A DNA stretch of 64,000 nucleotides from Strigamia acuminata (GCA_949358305.1 OX442323.1:9176001-9240000); one strand, 5' to 3'; positions 36,846-51,850 are shown, numbered from the stretch's first letter. The notes: generated by a model not told the origin, from the letters alone. Translations and numbers: made by a program.

Positions 36846-37862
36846 TCATTCGACACACAAGAATCCCCTCACATCAGCAACAAACTGTTCAAAATTTTCA
36901 CGGAATTTCGTTCGGTTTTGCCCGTCGTCAATCAACTGAACCCCCGCCAACAAATCATTAAACGAATTCCCCAATCGTTGATAACAAACTTGGTCCACTT
37001 GACTGCTCAAAATGCTTTCCACGATTTCTTGATACTGGTCCTACAAACACAACAAAACAAATTAAATTCTGAATATTTTTAAAAACAAATAAAACCCACT
37101 TGATACAAGAAAATCAACATAAACAAAGCGCCACACGCCGACTGCGCAAGATCAAAATCAAAACTCTGCATCAAAACAATATTAAATGTCATCTATAAAT
37201 AAAGAAACAACAATTAAATTTCGATTATTCCACTAACTCATTTTCTACCTTCAAAAATGGTTTCAGCGCGACGTAACTATAATTCCCGAGATGATTTTTA
37301 GCCATGTAAGTAGTCTATCAAGCCACAAAGTCGAAACACAAAGTCAAAATGTTCGACGCGAATCTGCCGAAACGTAGAAAACGTTATCAAACAATTTAAA
37401 TACGCTTCAATTTCAAAAATTTACTCTCTCAAACCCAATTCGACGGAAGCAATGAGTTGTTTGAAAAGCCCTTCCGGTAACTGGCAGATCTTCTCCGGAT
37501 AAATCTCCGACACAAAAGTCATCATCTTAAAATACTGCAGACACAAACGTGGAAGTCGGAGCAACTCTGCGTTCATCAACGGCATCAGAATGTTGAGCCG
37601 GTAGAGCGTCATGTCGCTTTCCTCCGAATTGCACGCACTAAAATCGAGAAATTCCTTGACAGCAAATTCGTAAGCAACTCCATCAGCAGCAAGATATCTT
37701 CGTACTGGTCCTCTTCTTCGGTCGAACTAATCGATTGCTTACCTAAACCAATCAACAAATCAATTAGGAGTCGGTAAAAATGAGCAATTTTGCTATCCGT
37801 GTTGAATTTTGCATAAGTTTGTATCACAGAAAAACAACATTCGAATAATATATAATAATATA
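36846..37862 (-). pseudogene. XPO4: Exportin-4 C-terminal fragment, disrupted
   Basis: Read on the minus strand, five exons match the C-terminus of exportin-4, the nuclear export receptor for eIF5A and Smad3. They are about 37610-37740 and upstream, 37425-37612, 37249-37363, 37099-37192 and 36846-37040, ending FVADVRGFLCVE. Diagnostic stretches are ILLLMELLTNLLS, LPRLCLQYFKMMTFVSEIYP and the C-terminal block. Introns are kept, so it is not a retrocopy. It is broken three ways: a one-base frameshift near 37651-37661 (between LLTNLLS and EFLDFSACN), two adjacent in-frame stops (TGA TAG) after CFDFVA in the 37249-37363 exon, and loss of everything upstream at 37.86 kb, where a dispersed repeat begins. 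The intact gene is presumably elsewhere. Assembly error could explain the frameshift but not all three defects. Confidence 0.75.
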
Positions 37863-37864
37863 TA

Positions 37865-38088
37865 TCCTCCAAGAGCAAAGAAAAGCAATTTAAAAAGAAA
37901 TTTCTAAAATTTTAAAAATGGAACCATCGAAGTTCAAATAGAAGTGGACGGAAAAGTGAGTAAATAGTTTAAGAAAAGGAGATTAAGTATAAGAAGTAAA
38001 TGACAAATAAAGTAGTAACTCTTCATTGAACTTAATTGAAATTTGGCAAACTGTAGCATTTGTACAAATTTATATTTACATAATGTAA
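37865..38088. repeat. Dispersed repeat, copy 2
   Basis: Same element as 31341-31566, same orientation. It begins within a few bases of the point where exportin-4 homology stops, so its insertion or a repeat-mediated recombination probably made that breakpoint. Confidence 0.7.
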
Positions 38089-41684
<3,596 letters not shown>

Positions 41685-42087
41685 ATCACACTCCGTTTTT
41701 AGTTTTTAGTTTTTCTGTTTTTATTACCTAGAATTAGTTGATTAATATGTATAACGATGAGAAAATTGATAACAATCCATCATCTATCGAGTTTTACACA
41801 ATTATTTGTTATAAAAATTATCTTTGCCTCTTTTGTTAAATCGATTTGTATAAAAAAAAAAGAGAGAGAAACAAAAGTTTGACTAGGACAACCAAACTTC
41901 AGCAACGCCATTTCTTTAAAATAGAAAAATCAAAAGTCACTCACACATGCACGCACGCACGCAGTTTGGTTTCGTTAAAAAATACTGTGTCAATTTGGCA
42001 GCCGGAAATTGAAACACGATGGCACTTTTGACACTGGAATGAATCACCTCAAAACGGGAAGTCTCTCTCTCCCAAACCCAATCATTT
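41685..42087. other. Convergent 3' region, GALE / PI3K regulatory subunit
   Basis: About 400 bases with the 3' UTRs of both genes. An ACGC microsatellite lies at 41950-41962. No other feature. Confidence 0.4.
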
Positions 42088-45000
42088 TCAACTGTCTTGT
42101 TGTGACACGTAACCGCCAGAGTTGAGGTTGTGTAGCGCTGGCTGCGGCCCTTTGACGGGGAACGCCAGAGTGGTTTGTAAGGAGTCATTGTGCTCGTACA
42201 AAGACGTCTGCGCGTAATGAAGCACCAAGTTCTTCAAACTCGGGTAAATGTTGAAGGGTTCCGCGAACCCGAACCCGCGTTTCGTCTGGTAGATGATGCA
42301 GTGACCCACTTCACCACCCGCACTATTGAAGAAAAGAAAATTACAATTAAAAATTAATTTTAGTTTAATTATTTTAATGTTTACACTATCGACAGAGCGT
42401 ATTGTCCCGGTTTGCTCGATTGGCGAATTAAAAAGGTGCCGTCCGCCTTTCCCTGCAGTAATTTCTCGGATTCGGAGCGCGAGCAGCGGGGCAGTAACCA
42501 CAACGCTTCGTCGTTGTGAGGGAGGAGTTCGTCGTCGAGCGCCGAGGGTTCGCGAGTCAAGTTGGCGTCACGCCCATCCACCGACGAGTCCTGCAGCAGC
42601 AATTTATTGATTTTGTCCTGCTTCATTCCGTGCGCTTGCAACCACCTTGAGGAAGAAAATTAAGAAAATTAACAATTGATGAGGAAATGTACACGTGTCG
42701 CCTTACAGTTGGTATTGTTCTCTTTGTTTGTTTAATTGAATAACTTCGGGTTTCAAACTGCTCATTTCCCGGTCTAGGGACCTGCTGTACGTGATCTGCT
42801 GTTTCAAATCGTTCTCCAACTGCGCTTTGTCTTCTTTCAAGGTCTCCATTCGCAATTTTAACATGGAGAAATTTTCCTGCAGGCTGCAAAAATGTGTCAG
42901 TTAGTTGTTTGTGTCAATCATTTTCATTTATGAGTATTATGAGTATTATGACCACGTTTTGTACCTCCTAATTTCGTGCGGTTGCGCTTCCTTCTGGAAT
43001 TTCTCGTGCAATTTGATCTGTTCTTCGTACACATTCATCGTCTCCGAGTAGGCGGACGACGCTTGTTTCATCACCATCGTCTGCTGAATGCTCTTCGAGT
43101 AATCCTCGTAATACTGATCGTACTGCTTGGTTTTCGTCAAATAATCGCGGTTGATTTTCTCCAATTTGTTGCACACCATGTCCACGTCCGAATTCGTCTC
43201 GTCCTCGTCCTCAGCCTGCAAATTAAATGTAATTAAATTAAATTAAATTTTAATTTTAAAATTAAATTTTAATTTTAAATTTAAATTTTAAATTTTAAAT
43301 TATACCTGGTGGTATTTCGACACGGGGTAAAGCAGAGTGACGTCTAAAGTGCGGTTGTATTGAGCGAGCGACACGTTGCGGTAGAAATTGACCAAATCGA
43401 CGACCGAATTGAATTGTAAGGGTTCGGAAAATCCATATTTGCCATTCCTGTGACAGATTTTGATTAATTTGTTGCTTCCGCCCTTGCGCAAAGTGAGCGT
43501 GTATTCGCCGCCTTTGCTCGACGCGTCGCGAACGAGAAAGGTTCCGTCGGGAGTATCTTTCAGTTTCTCGTTCACGTCTTCGCGCGTGATGTCGCCCCAG
43601 TACCACTCCGCTTCTTGGAGAAAGCGCGGCCCGTCCGACTCGTTGTTGTTGTTGTTGTTGTTGAGCGACGTGAGGTCGAGTCCGTCCAGGCTCGGCGGAA
43701 ACACGCGCGACGTCTTCCGCGGTGGCAACGCCGGCGCCGAATCAAATTCCGGGATCGTTTCGCCCCAATCGCCCCTCAATAGAAGCAACTCCAAGATGCG
43801 GACATGTGCTTCCGTGTTGTACACCACTTGTCTGTTCAAATTTAGAATTAATAAATAAATAAATTAATTAAATTTTTTATAGTTACATGATTTTTTCCCA
43901 AGGTGGCCTCAGTAAAATGTGACAAAACACTTGTAAAAGAACGGTAGGTGGCTCTCGGATGTTCCTCGCGTGTTGCAATTGGCAAATTCGACACATGTGA
44001 GCCAAAAGGAACCGTAATACTGATCGATGATGCTCCGGAAGCTGACTCGCTAATTGACACAAACACAACGCGCATTGTTCGTCAAATTTAAATTCTACAA
44101 TGTAAAAAATTAAATTAAATTAAAAAATCATATTTTTAACAATTTAGGCGATTTTTACTTGATATTTCGACAAATTTGTCGTACGATTCGACGGGTATCA
44201 CTGGATTTGGCAACTCGCGAAGGTATTTCTTCAAAGCGCTCGCGATGCAATGCGTTTCAAATTTGCTCAAATCGATATTTTGAACATCTGAGAAAAAAAT
44301 GGGAAAAAAATTAAATGTTTAGCGTTTCGTTCAAAATATTTAAATTACCGGTATTAAATTGCTGCCTGATTTGCATCACAACGTCGGAAGGCGCGGAAGT
44401 CCTGTAAATGGCGTATAAATTCAGATTGGGGTCGGCTTTGCCGCGGTTTTCAATTTCCTCGGTGCATTTCATGAGGAAAAGCGACGTCGGTTGTTCTTGG
44501 GGATTAAACTGGCTGCTTAATCCGACGGCGAGCACCGACGCGCAACTGAGTTTACTTAATCTGAGGGGATTCGGAATGCAGGGGGGTAAACCCGTTGCCG
44601 CGCACGTTCGATGACAGATTAATCCGCACTCTTGACAGAGAAAGCCTTGATGCGTCAAACCACGCAGGTAATTCCGACATTTATCGCAGCATTCAAGATC
44701 GGAGAAACTTTGCTCCAGCAGCGAGTGTTGACTAGCGGGAGTGCAAGCTACTGCAAAATATTTCATTCAAAATAAAAATAAAAATTTAAACAAAAAAGTG
44801 CACTTTTATGGAGAAAAATTGCAATTTTATTTTATCCATTTTTATCGAGAAAAATTGCTTTTTTGTAAAGAAAAAAATTAAATTTTATTACAAACCTTCA
44901 CTATCCTCGGGAACTTGTTCAGCTGAAATCCCCTCGTAATTCCTTTGGCACAACTCATCTATGCATGCCAAAAGCGCCTTCTGCTGAAACTCGTCCTTAA

Positions 45001-46636
45001 TGCCCATGTTCTATTATTACCAAAATAAAAAAATAAAAAACGACTCCACTCAACTCAAAAGCACTCAAAAAAATAAATAAATAATAAAACCCAAAAAAAG
45101 TCCTCACCATTAATTTATCTTTATCCAATCCCATCAAATCGATGCCTTTGATGTCCTTCGACTTGAAAATCTCGGCGTACCGGTAGAGATTGACAGCCGC
45201 CATCCACTCGACGACGTTACCGGCCGACCACTGACTCACGGGCTAAAATAAATTCAAAAAAGTAGGAAAAAACTCGTTCGCAACACGACACTGATGCCAT
45301 GCAACTGGAGAATAAATAAAACCTGGCAACCGATCAAATCACTTTGATGCCACCTGTTGCTGACGACTTTCGATCGAGGACATTTCCTTCAACTTTGCGA
45401 TTAGATGACACGTTTTTCAGTAATGAATAGTGAAAAGTGTGTTATTAATCGCTTCATTTGGTTGAATAATTTACCATGTCTCGGTCCATAGTAATGACTG
45501 GTAAGACATCATCGCTCGACTGACACGAATGATTGGCAGCGAATGGGATGCACACGGTGTGGAAGCACGCGAGGCAATCTGGAACCAACAAATTACTCTT
45601 AGTTAATTATAGATTAATTGGCACGCGATTCTATGACACGTGCCAAATATTCCCATCTGGTGAGCAAATTTGTGACAGATCTCTTTAAATTCCCCATCAA
45701 TTCCACAAATATCTTCAATTTCGCCACAAATTTCTTGAAATTCGTCGCAAATTTCTTGAAAATCGTCGCAAATTTCTTGAAATTCGTCGCAAAATTTTGA
45801 AATTTGCCTCAAATTTCATGAAATTCGCCGCAAATTTCGCAAATTTCTTATAATTCACCACAAATTTCTTACAATTCGTAACAAATTTCACAAATTTCTT
45901 GAAATTCGCCGCAAAGTTTTTTAAATTCGGAACAAATTCTTCGATTTTATACCTTTGCACTTTTTACCAACTTCTCCTGACCCCCAGATATATGCAGCAC
46001 CTGAAAAACAAATTTTAAATAAACAACAATTTAAAATTTAACAAAAAAAAAATCAAATAACTTACAATGTTTACAGAGTATTGGTGTGAGGTAAAATGTA
46101 TCTAAAAGATGATGTTTGTGTGATAAATGCTGCTGCGAACCGCTCGAAGGAATCGGCAGATACCATTTTGTTGTATTTATATCTGAAAAACAACATTTTT
46201 ACATTTTATTACAAATTTTTTAAAATGTTTTTTTACTCGATGGTGAACCGCAGTATCCCGAATCATTATTTTCTGTGGAATTCATCTTGGAGGGCGACGG
46301 ACGAGGTTTGGGGACGGGTCTTCGTGGTGGAATCTGTAAGGATTTTTCCGTCGCAGTCCGAACGTACGTCACGTACGGTCCTTAAGTAGAAAAAAAGTTT
46401 ACGGTAAATTTCACGTAAATTGAGGAAAAAGTGTGATTTTTACCGGGGAAATAACCGGTTTCGCCAGTTCGCGTGTTTCTGCCAATTAACCATCCTTTTG
46501 GTTCCTCTTCCGAGCCGTCCAATAAGAACTGAAACGGTTTCTTCACTTCCACGATGTCATCTTTTTCCAACGAAATCTCCGTTTCCTCTTCTCTCGGATA
46601 GTGATCCACCGCACAGTAGAAGATAATGTCGCACAT
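42088..46636 (-). CDS. PIK3R: Class IA PI3-kinase regulatory subunit (p85-like) with two C1 domains and a SAM domain
   Basis: Exons, 5' to 3' on the minus strand: 46444-46636, 46237-46380, 46066-46182, 45953-46000, 45475-45578, 45108-45242, 44897-45010, 44349-44750, 44159-44287, 43887-44094, 43306-43831, 42965-43215, 42707-42883, 42385-42645 and 42088-42322. All joins keep frame. Order: SH3 ([11 protein letters not shown] ... TGYFPG), proline motif [12 protein letters not shown]1 with all eight ligands (PILCKHC ... [12 protein letters not shown]), SAM ([23 protein letters not shown]), a second C1 ([10 protein letters not shown] ... [12 protein letters not shown]), RhoGAP/BCR ([15 protein letters not shown]), SH2 with GTFLVRDAS, coiled iSH2 (where p110 binds), and SH2 with GTFLIRQSS. 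The family recruits p110 to phosphotyrosine receptors and stabilises it. Vertebrate p85 has neither C1 nor SAM. Confidence 0.9.
45690..45940. repeat. Intronic degenerate tandem repeat
   Basis: A roughly 20-24-base unit (CAAATTTCTTGAAATTCGTCG) repeats about ten times inside the intron between the C1 and SAM coding exons of the PI3K regulatory gene. Open frames across it on both strands are repeat artefacts. Confidence 0.7.
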
Positions 46637-47436
46637 TTTGGCGCTTCCTCACATTCTCCTTTGCATTTCTCACTGAAAATTCAAGAAATATGATAAAATC
46701 AAATCATTCAATTTGTTATTTCTATTTAAACAAATCTTATCGCTCGAATCTGTCTATCAGTTACAAACCGCACATTTCTAATCAATTTATGTACATAAAA
46801 CTGCAGGGATTTATACGAAATGTGAATTTCTCGAGGGATTTTCGGACGGAAGAGTCGCGTTTTCGTGCGTGGGGACGAATTTCGCCAATAATTTGGCGAT
46901 AAAACACCGAGTTTGGGATTAAAACGGTTTTGGAGACCAAATTTAATATTTTGTAACGAAGATGTACCTTAAGTGTCATGATTCCTTCGAACTAGATATC
47001 GTTTAGTTGGTCTTGTATTTCATAAAATAACGCTTTTATCACCTATTCGCTTTCCAACATACACAAACGACGCCATTACACCTGCATTAAATAAGTTAAT
47101 GAGTGACGTCACGCACAAAGGAAATGGTGGCGCCATCTAATATCAAAGCTTGCAAGTAGTTTTCAAAAACAACTTTATTTTTATTCTTTATTTTGTTAAA
47201 AAATACACTTTAAATAATCGAAATTGAAAATTGATTGTTCTCGGTTTCCAGTTATTTGTTTAACAAATATTAACAAGTCTAAAAAAAGAACAAAAAGCAT
47301 CTTTACAATTAAGTACAAATAGGAAAAGTGTTTATCACATGTCTCTATCAACCTGATTACGACAAGAACTTTTTAAATACACGGACAATTCAAGATCGAA
47401 GAACGTCAAGTTTAAACTCAAAAACTAACTGTAATC
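46637..47436. other. 5' flank of PI3K regulatory subunit
   Basis: The 5' leader and promoter region, probably with a 5' UTR intron, because an A/T-rich stretch after 46660 contains a possible acceptor. It includes a patch at about 47085-47150 that is richer in G/C. No other gene was seen. Confidence 0.3.
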
Positions 47437-48507
47437 TCATTCCATGTTGTTCATGTACTCGAATCCGTTGTAGTCTCGATCTCTGCAAACAAAAATCCAT
47501 TAATAACTCGAAATAACTCGCGAAAATCGATTAAAAACACGAAATAACTCGCGAAAATCGATTAAAAACACGAAATAACTCGCAAAAATCGATTAAAAAC
47601 ACGAAATAACTCGCGAAAATCGATTAAAAACACGAAATAACTCGCGAAAATCGATTAAAAACACGAAATAACTCGAGAAAACCGACTGAAAAGTGCAAAT
47701 TACTCATTCAAATGACTCACTCCAACTCGATAATCCTTCGGCGCCTTATTTGCCAATGAGAATACCTCCTCACAGCCAAAACAACGGTGACATTAATGAT
47801 AAGAAAGCCAACGATTCCACAAATGGCTCCCAGAATGACGTTGGATGAATGAGTGCGATCAATGTCGAGTGCAACTGAATATGGACTCTCTTCATTGGAT
47901 GGTTGGAATTGCTGTGAAATCGTCATGAAGTAATTGATGGGTTCGTCTTTTTCCGACCCTAAAACGAGTGAAATTCATTAGAAATGCATTCAAAACGAGT
48001 CAATTTTGTCAAAATTTGGTAAATATATATCTATATCTATTTTCTGACAACATTTTACACTCTACCGGTGGTGAAATTGATTGTATTCGAGGTGTACGAG
48101 TTGTTCTTTTTATCGTAGCACACCATGTGAAAGTAATAAGTGTTGTTGAATTCAAGATGCATCAAATCGATTGTATTTTTATTCGGAATCAAATCGGAAG
48201 AAATCTGCTGATGTTCCCTGTCGGCCACCGTACTGTACACGTATTCGCAATAATCCAGTTCTTTTTGTTTACTTTCCGGTATCAAATGCCAATCAATCAA
48301 CGCGCCATTGTCGGTCACTTTATACAATGTCACGGTCAACGTGTCCAAAGCGACAATGTGCACTGAAATCAAGAAAATCAATCAATTGTGGGAGTGAAAT
48401 AATCGTAAATTGGTTTCCGATGCATTTTCATCGCCATTTTACTCACCGTGCATTAAAACTAAAACTAAACATGATTCTATAAATACAGTGTCGACGATTG
48501 CATTCAT
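47437..48507 (-). CDS. Short single-pass receptor-like protein with one FN3 domain
   Basis: Four exons: 48447-48507, 48066-48362, 47721-47958 and 47437-47482. The protein is about 210 residues: a hydrophobic leader (ESCLVLVLMHGVHIVAL), one fibronectin type III-like fold (VTLYKVTDNGALIDWHL to YYFHMVCYDKKNNSYTSN), a transmembrane helix (VILGAICGIVGFLIINVTVVLAV), and a short basic then acidic tail ending DRDYNGFEYMNNME. The tail has two Tyr that could be signalling sites (inference). FN3 is recognised from the W and Y strand positions; no named family. Fragments of a second copy lie at 51.7-51.85 and 53.68-53.78 kb, so this gene belongs to the duplicated block with the secreted Cys-rich genes. 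Confidence 0.65.
47505..47690. repeat. 31-bp tandem repeat in the FN3 gene intron
   Basis: About six near-perfect copies of a 31-base unit (CGAAATAACTCGCGAAAATC followed by GATTAAAAACA) lie in the last intron of the FN3 gene, just before the final 46-base exon. Confidence 0.9.
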
Positions 48508-49336
48508 GTTTTCATAAATGCATCAGTTTTGTTCCACATAGTTTTAGATGCAGACACTTGTTTTATGTTGTGCAGGTACTATACATTTCTTCCTCCATGT
48601 TTAGCTGCATTGCAATACATTCTCGGCGCCCACCAATCGCGTGTCTGCGCTTCACGACATCTATCGATGGAAGCTAAAATCTCTCATTTACTTGCACATT
48701 TTATATTTATTCCGAGTGATTTATCACTCCTGTGTTATTTTTTCTTTTCTTTTACACGTGTGTGTTATCGGAATCAGAAGTCGCGCAATAAATAATGTAG
48801 TTTCTGTTTTTTGGCACCCGACAGCACTGCTCCAAGTTTTGGTGATAGCCGCAGTCAAAGAGAGCCCTGCGGTTTTAAAATACATGAGTTGAACAAGCTG
48901 AGAACAGCAGAATTGTTTAGAACACGCATATCCGCAGTACTTCAAGGACTCGACCGAATATCTGTCTTGGCAACCCTCGTTTATGTTTGCTGATTGCTGG
49001 CACTTCGAAACAGTCGACTCACGATTGCGTATATGCGAGTTGTTTTCAATCATCAAGACACGCACCATTCATATTTTCTAATTTTCTCAATTACATTAAC
49101 CTTGGGTTTTTTTTCCCCACTTTTTTTCCTTCCTTCCTTCAATTAAAGTCCATCTCCACACAGGGACGGATTTACGGATAGGCCTCAGTACTGCAGATGA
49201 TTGTTTGAACGAAAGGCCGAGTTTTGATTTATTATTTGTAGTTAAGAGCACCATTTGTTTTTTCATAAAGAAAGTATGCATGACGATAGATGTATTTATG
49301 TTTAATTCATGGTTATTCCTCAGTTCTCTACTACAT
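48508..49336. other. Duplicated intergenic block (copy 1)
   Basis: The segment from about 48925 to 49145 matches 51990-52215 (TCTGTCTTGGCAACCCTCGT, CATCAAGACACGCACCATTC). No gene is in it. It marks the spacer of the repeated FN3/secreted-gene unit. Confidence 0.6.
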
Positions 49337-50132
49337 CTATGCGCAAGCAGTTTTTTTAAATATTGGTTCAAAATAATACTTCAACAGTGGCGGACAATCG
49401 GGGAAAGCATACGATAACCCAATAATTATAGCGACATTAATTTTTGCAACTCTGAAAACACACAAAATGATGTAAATCAAAATGGAAATAAAACAAGAGG
49501 ATCTTTAATTTCAACCCTGTACTTACTTGCATCCATCATCGGTTAATAAACCTTTAACCAATCCGGCAAAAGCCCTCATTTCAGCCTTGGCAAGTCGCCA
49601 ACAGTCTTTGTTAGTTTCAAATTCTAATAAAATTTAGAAGGATACAGCTTATTGTTCGGGATAAAAAATTAAATTACGTATTACTTTTGTAGAATTTATT
49701 CTTACACAAAACGTCGTCCGAACTGGAATAAATGTCTGCCCTGTATTTGAGCCCTTTTGTTATTAAAGGAATCTTGCATTTTGTGAGCTCCGATACGTAT
49801 TTATCGCTACATTGCTCTAATTGACTTTTCCTATCAAAAAATAGGTAAATACCGGTAATAGAGGGTTGCAATTTTGTTGACAACTTACGTGCCATTGCAG
49901 TAGGGGAAATCATAAAGGGCCCAGCACTGTTGCATACCAATAGCGAGATTGGCACAAAACATCAAATTTGGATCGGGTTTGTCTTTGTCGTGGTCCAGAA
50001 TTCGGGCGTGCGAAACAGCAACTGTTGAAAATACACACCCATGTTAAAACAAAATTACACTAATCAAACTCGTCGTAATTTATTACCGATGGATAAGAGA
50101 GTAAAAATAAAAAGCGAGCGAATTGAAGACAT
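49337..50132 (-). CDS. Secreted Cys-rich protein, tandem family member 1
   Basis: Five exons: 50087-50132, 49889-50021, 49685-49830, 49527-49623 and 49337-49451, about 178 residues. The signal peptide MSSIRSLFIFTLLSIVAVSHA is followed by RILDHDKDKPDP. The Cys pattern includes LMFCANLAIG, QQCWAL, FPYCNGT, LEQCSDK, TKCKIP, VLCKN, DCWRL, DGCKV, FPDCPP and TACA, about ten in all. An N-glycosylation site sits at CNGT. No family is recognised. The small, Cys-rich, helical-looking composition suggests an extracellular haemolymph or secretory-gland protein, but nothing shows its target. A TATA box (TATAAAAC on the minus strand, 50171-50178) lies about 40 bases upstream. Members 2 and 3 follow with identical exon structure. 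Confidence 0.7.
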
Positions 50133-50170
50133 TTTTCCTGAATAAATGAGGAAAAATGATCGCGTGTTGG

Positions 50171-50178
50171 TTTTATAC
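50171..50178 (-). promoter_or_regulatory. TATA box, secreted family member 1
   Basis: GTATAAAA on the minus strand, about 40 bases before the ATG at 50132. The same position and context (GTGTAT..) is kept in member 3. Confidence 0.55.
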
Positions 50179-50478
50179 ACAACAGGGAGGAAGTAGTGCT
50201 ACGTCGATGGCAAATATTTCTGTACGAAGATAACAATTCGCTCCGGTGTCACAATCCTCGCTGATAAATAAATACGCGAACAAGATAATTAACTTAAATA
50301 AATAACGTACTTTCACGAAAATCAACCCAGGGTGCTCAAGTAGAAATTTAGTGGGTATTTATAAAAAAAAATTAAGTGTATTTACAAATTTTAACTGTCA
50401 TTAAATTCATTTCAATTATTATCACAAATAAAGTATACATTGAGATAGATGTGTTATTACTCTTACACTTGCCATCGT

Positions 50479-51363
50479 TTATGCGCAAGCAGTTTTGTTA
50501 TATATCGGGGCAAAATAAGATTTCAACAGTTCCGGGCACCCTGGATAGCTGTATCCAAGCCCTATAAAAATATCGACATTCATTTTGGCAAATCTGCAAA
50601 GACAGGAAAATTAAATAAAATTAAAATAAAAAAAGAAGAGAATGTTTAATTTCGACCATATTTACTCGCAGCTATCGTCGGTTAATAGATCTTGAACCAA
50701 TCCGGACAAAGCGGACATTTCAATCTTGGCAAGTCGCCAACAGTTTGTGTTGCTTTCGAATTCTAATCAAATTCAAATAGATTCAACTTATTGTTCGGAA
50801 TGAAAAATTAAATTACATATATTACTTTTGTACAATTGATCCTTACACAAAACCTCGTCCGAAGTGGAAAAAATGTGCGTCCTGAATTTGAGCGCTTCTG
50901 TTATTAAAGGGATCTTGCATTCCGTGAATACCGATACGAATTTGTCGGTGCACTGCTCTAATTGACTTTTCCTATCGAAAAATAAATAAAAAATTAAACA
51001 AATAATTTCTAAGATGTTTGAATTTTTGTTGTCAACTTACGTGCCGTTGCAGTACGGGAAATCATAAATAGAATAGCATTCTTGAATACCAATAGCAATT
51101 CTGCCACAAAACATCAAGTCTGGATCGGGTTTGTCTTTGACATCGTCCAAAACTCGGGTGTGCGAAACAGCAACTGTTTTAAAATATACACCGACATCAG
51201 GGGCCGTCCATAAATTACGTAACGAGGAAAGGGGGGTTTCTCAAATGCTACGTAACATTGAAAAATACGTAATTTATGGACAAAATGACTCTAATAAAAC
51301 TCGTGGTAATTCATTACCGATGGATAAGAAAGTAAAAATAAAAACCGAGTGCGTTGAAGCCAT
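50479..51363 (-). CDS. Secreted Cys-rich protein, tandem family member 2
   Basis: Five exons: 51318-51363, 51041-51173, 50826-50971, 50666-50762 and 50479-50593. All exon lengths equal those of member 1. The signal peptide is MASTHSVFIFTFLSIVAVSH. The Cys positions match, with changes between them (for example IAIGIQECYSIYDFPYCNGT). The final exon ends NKTACA. The first intron carries a small transposon remnant (51198-51282), absent from the other copies. The TATA box seen before members 1 and 3 is not obvious here, so this copy may use another promoter or be weakly expressed. Confidence 0.7.
51198..51282. mobile_element. Short MITE remnant in intron
   Basis: GGGGCCGTCCATAAATTACG at the left and its inverse (CGTAATTTATGGAC) at the right enclose only about 45 bases. 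The right end lacks the GGCCCC terminus. It is a heavily deleted palindromic element inside intron 1 of secreted family member 2. Confidence 0.6.
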
Positions 51364-51689
51364 TTTTCGTAAATAAATGAAGGGAAAACGAAATTGTTTT
51401 GATGGAAAATATTTCTGTACGAAAGGCGTGAAAATAAAGATAACAATTCCCTTTGATGTCACAATCCACGTTGATAATAAATACCCGAACGAGCTAACTC
51501 GATTGAATAAATCTTAAAGTTAATTTACGTTTACGAAACAACTCGGGTGCTCAAATGAAAATTTAGTGGGTAAATTAATCCAGAAATATAAAAAATATTT
51601 ACAAATTTTAATTTTGAAAAATGAACACAAAGTTTAAAAAAATAAGTACTTTGTAGTGAAAAATAGTACAAACGTACATGAGATGAAGC

Positions 51690-51850
51690 AAAGAGCATGA
51701 GAAGTGACGATTCAATCTCACGAGGTGATGATGAAATGATGTTGGATGAATGAGAGTGATCAATGTCGAAGTGACTGAATATGAAATTGGTTGGAATTGC
51801 TGTGAAATCGTCTTGGAAATAATTGAAATGCACTTAAACAAACTTTTCTT
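51690..51850 (-). pseudogene. Fragment of a duplicated FN3 receptor-like gene
   Basis: Bases 51738-51825 match the exon of the FN3 gene at about 47840-47940 (TTGGATGAATGAG, TGATCAATGTCG, TTGGTTGGAATTGCTGTGAAATCGTC) but with deletions that break the frame. The transmembrane and FN3 exons are gone. This is the remnant left when the gene block was duplicated. Confidence 0.65.

Noticed and set aside
43460..43858. 132-residue plus-strand frame
   Set aside because: Antisense to the N-terminal SH2 exon of the PI3K regulatory subunit.
45603..45960. Asn/Lys/Phe-rich frames on both strands
   Set aside because: They translate an intronic tandem repeat.
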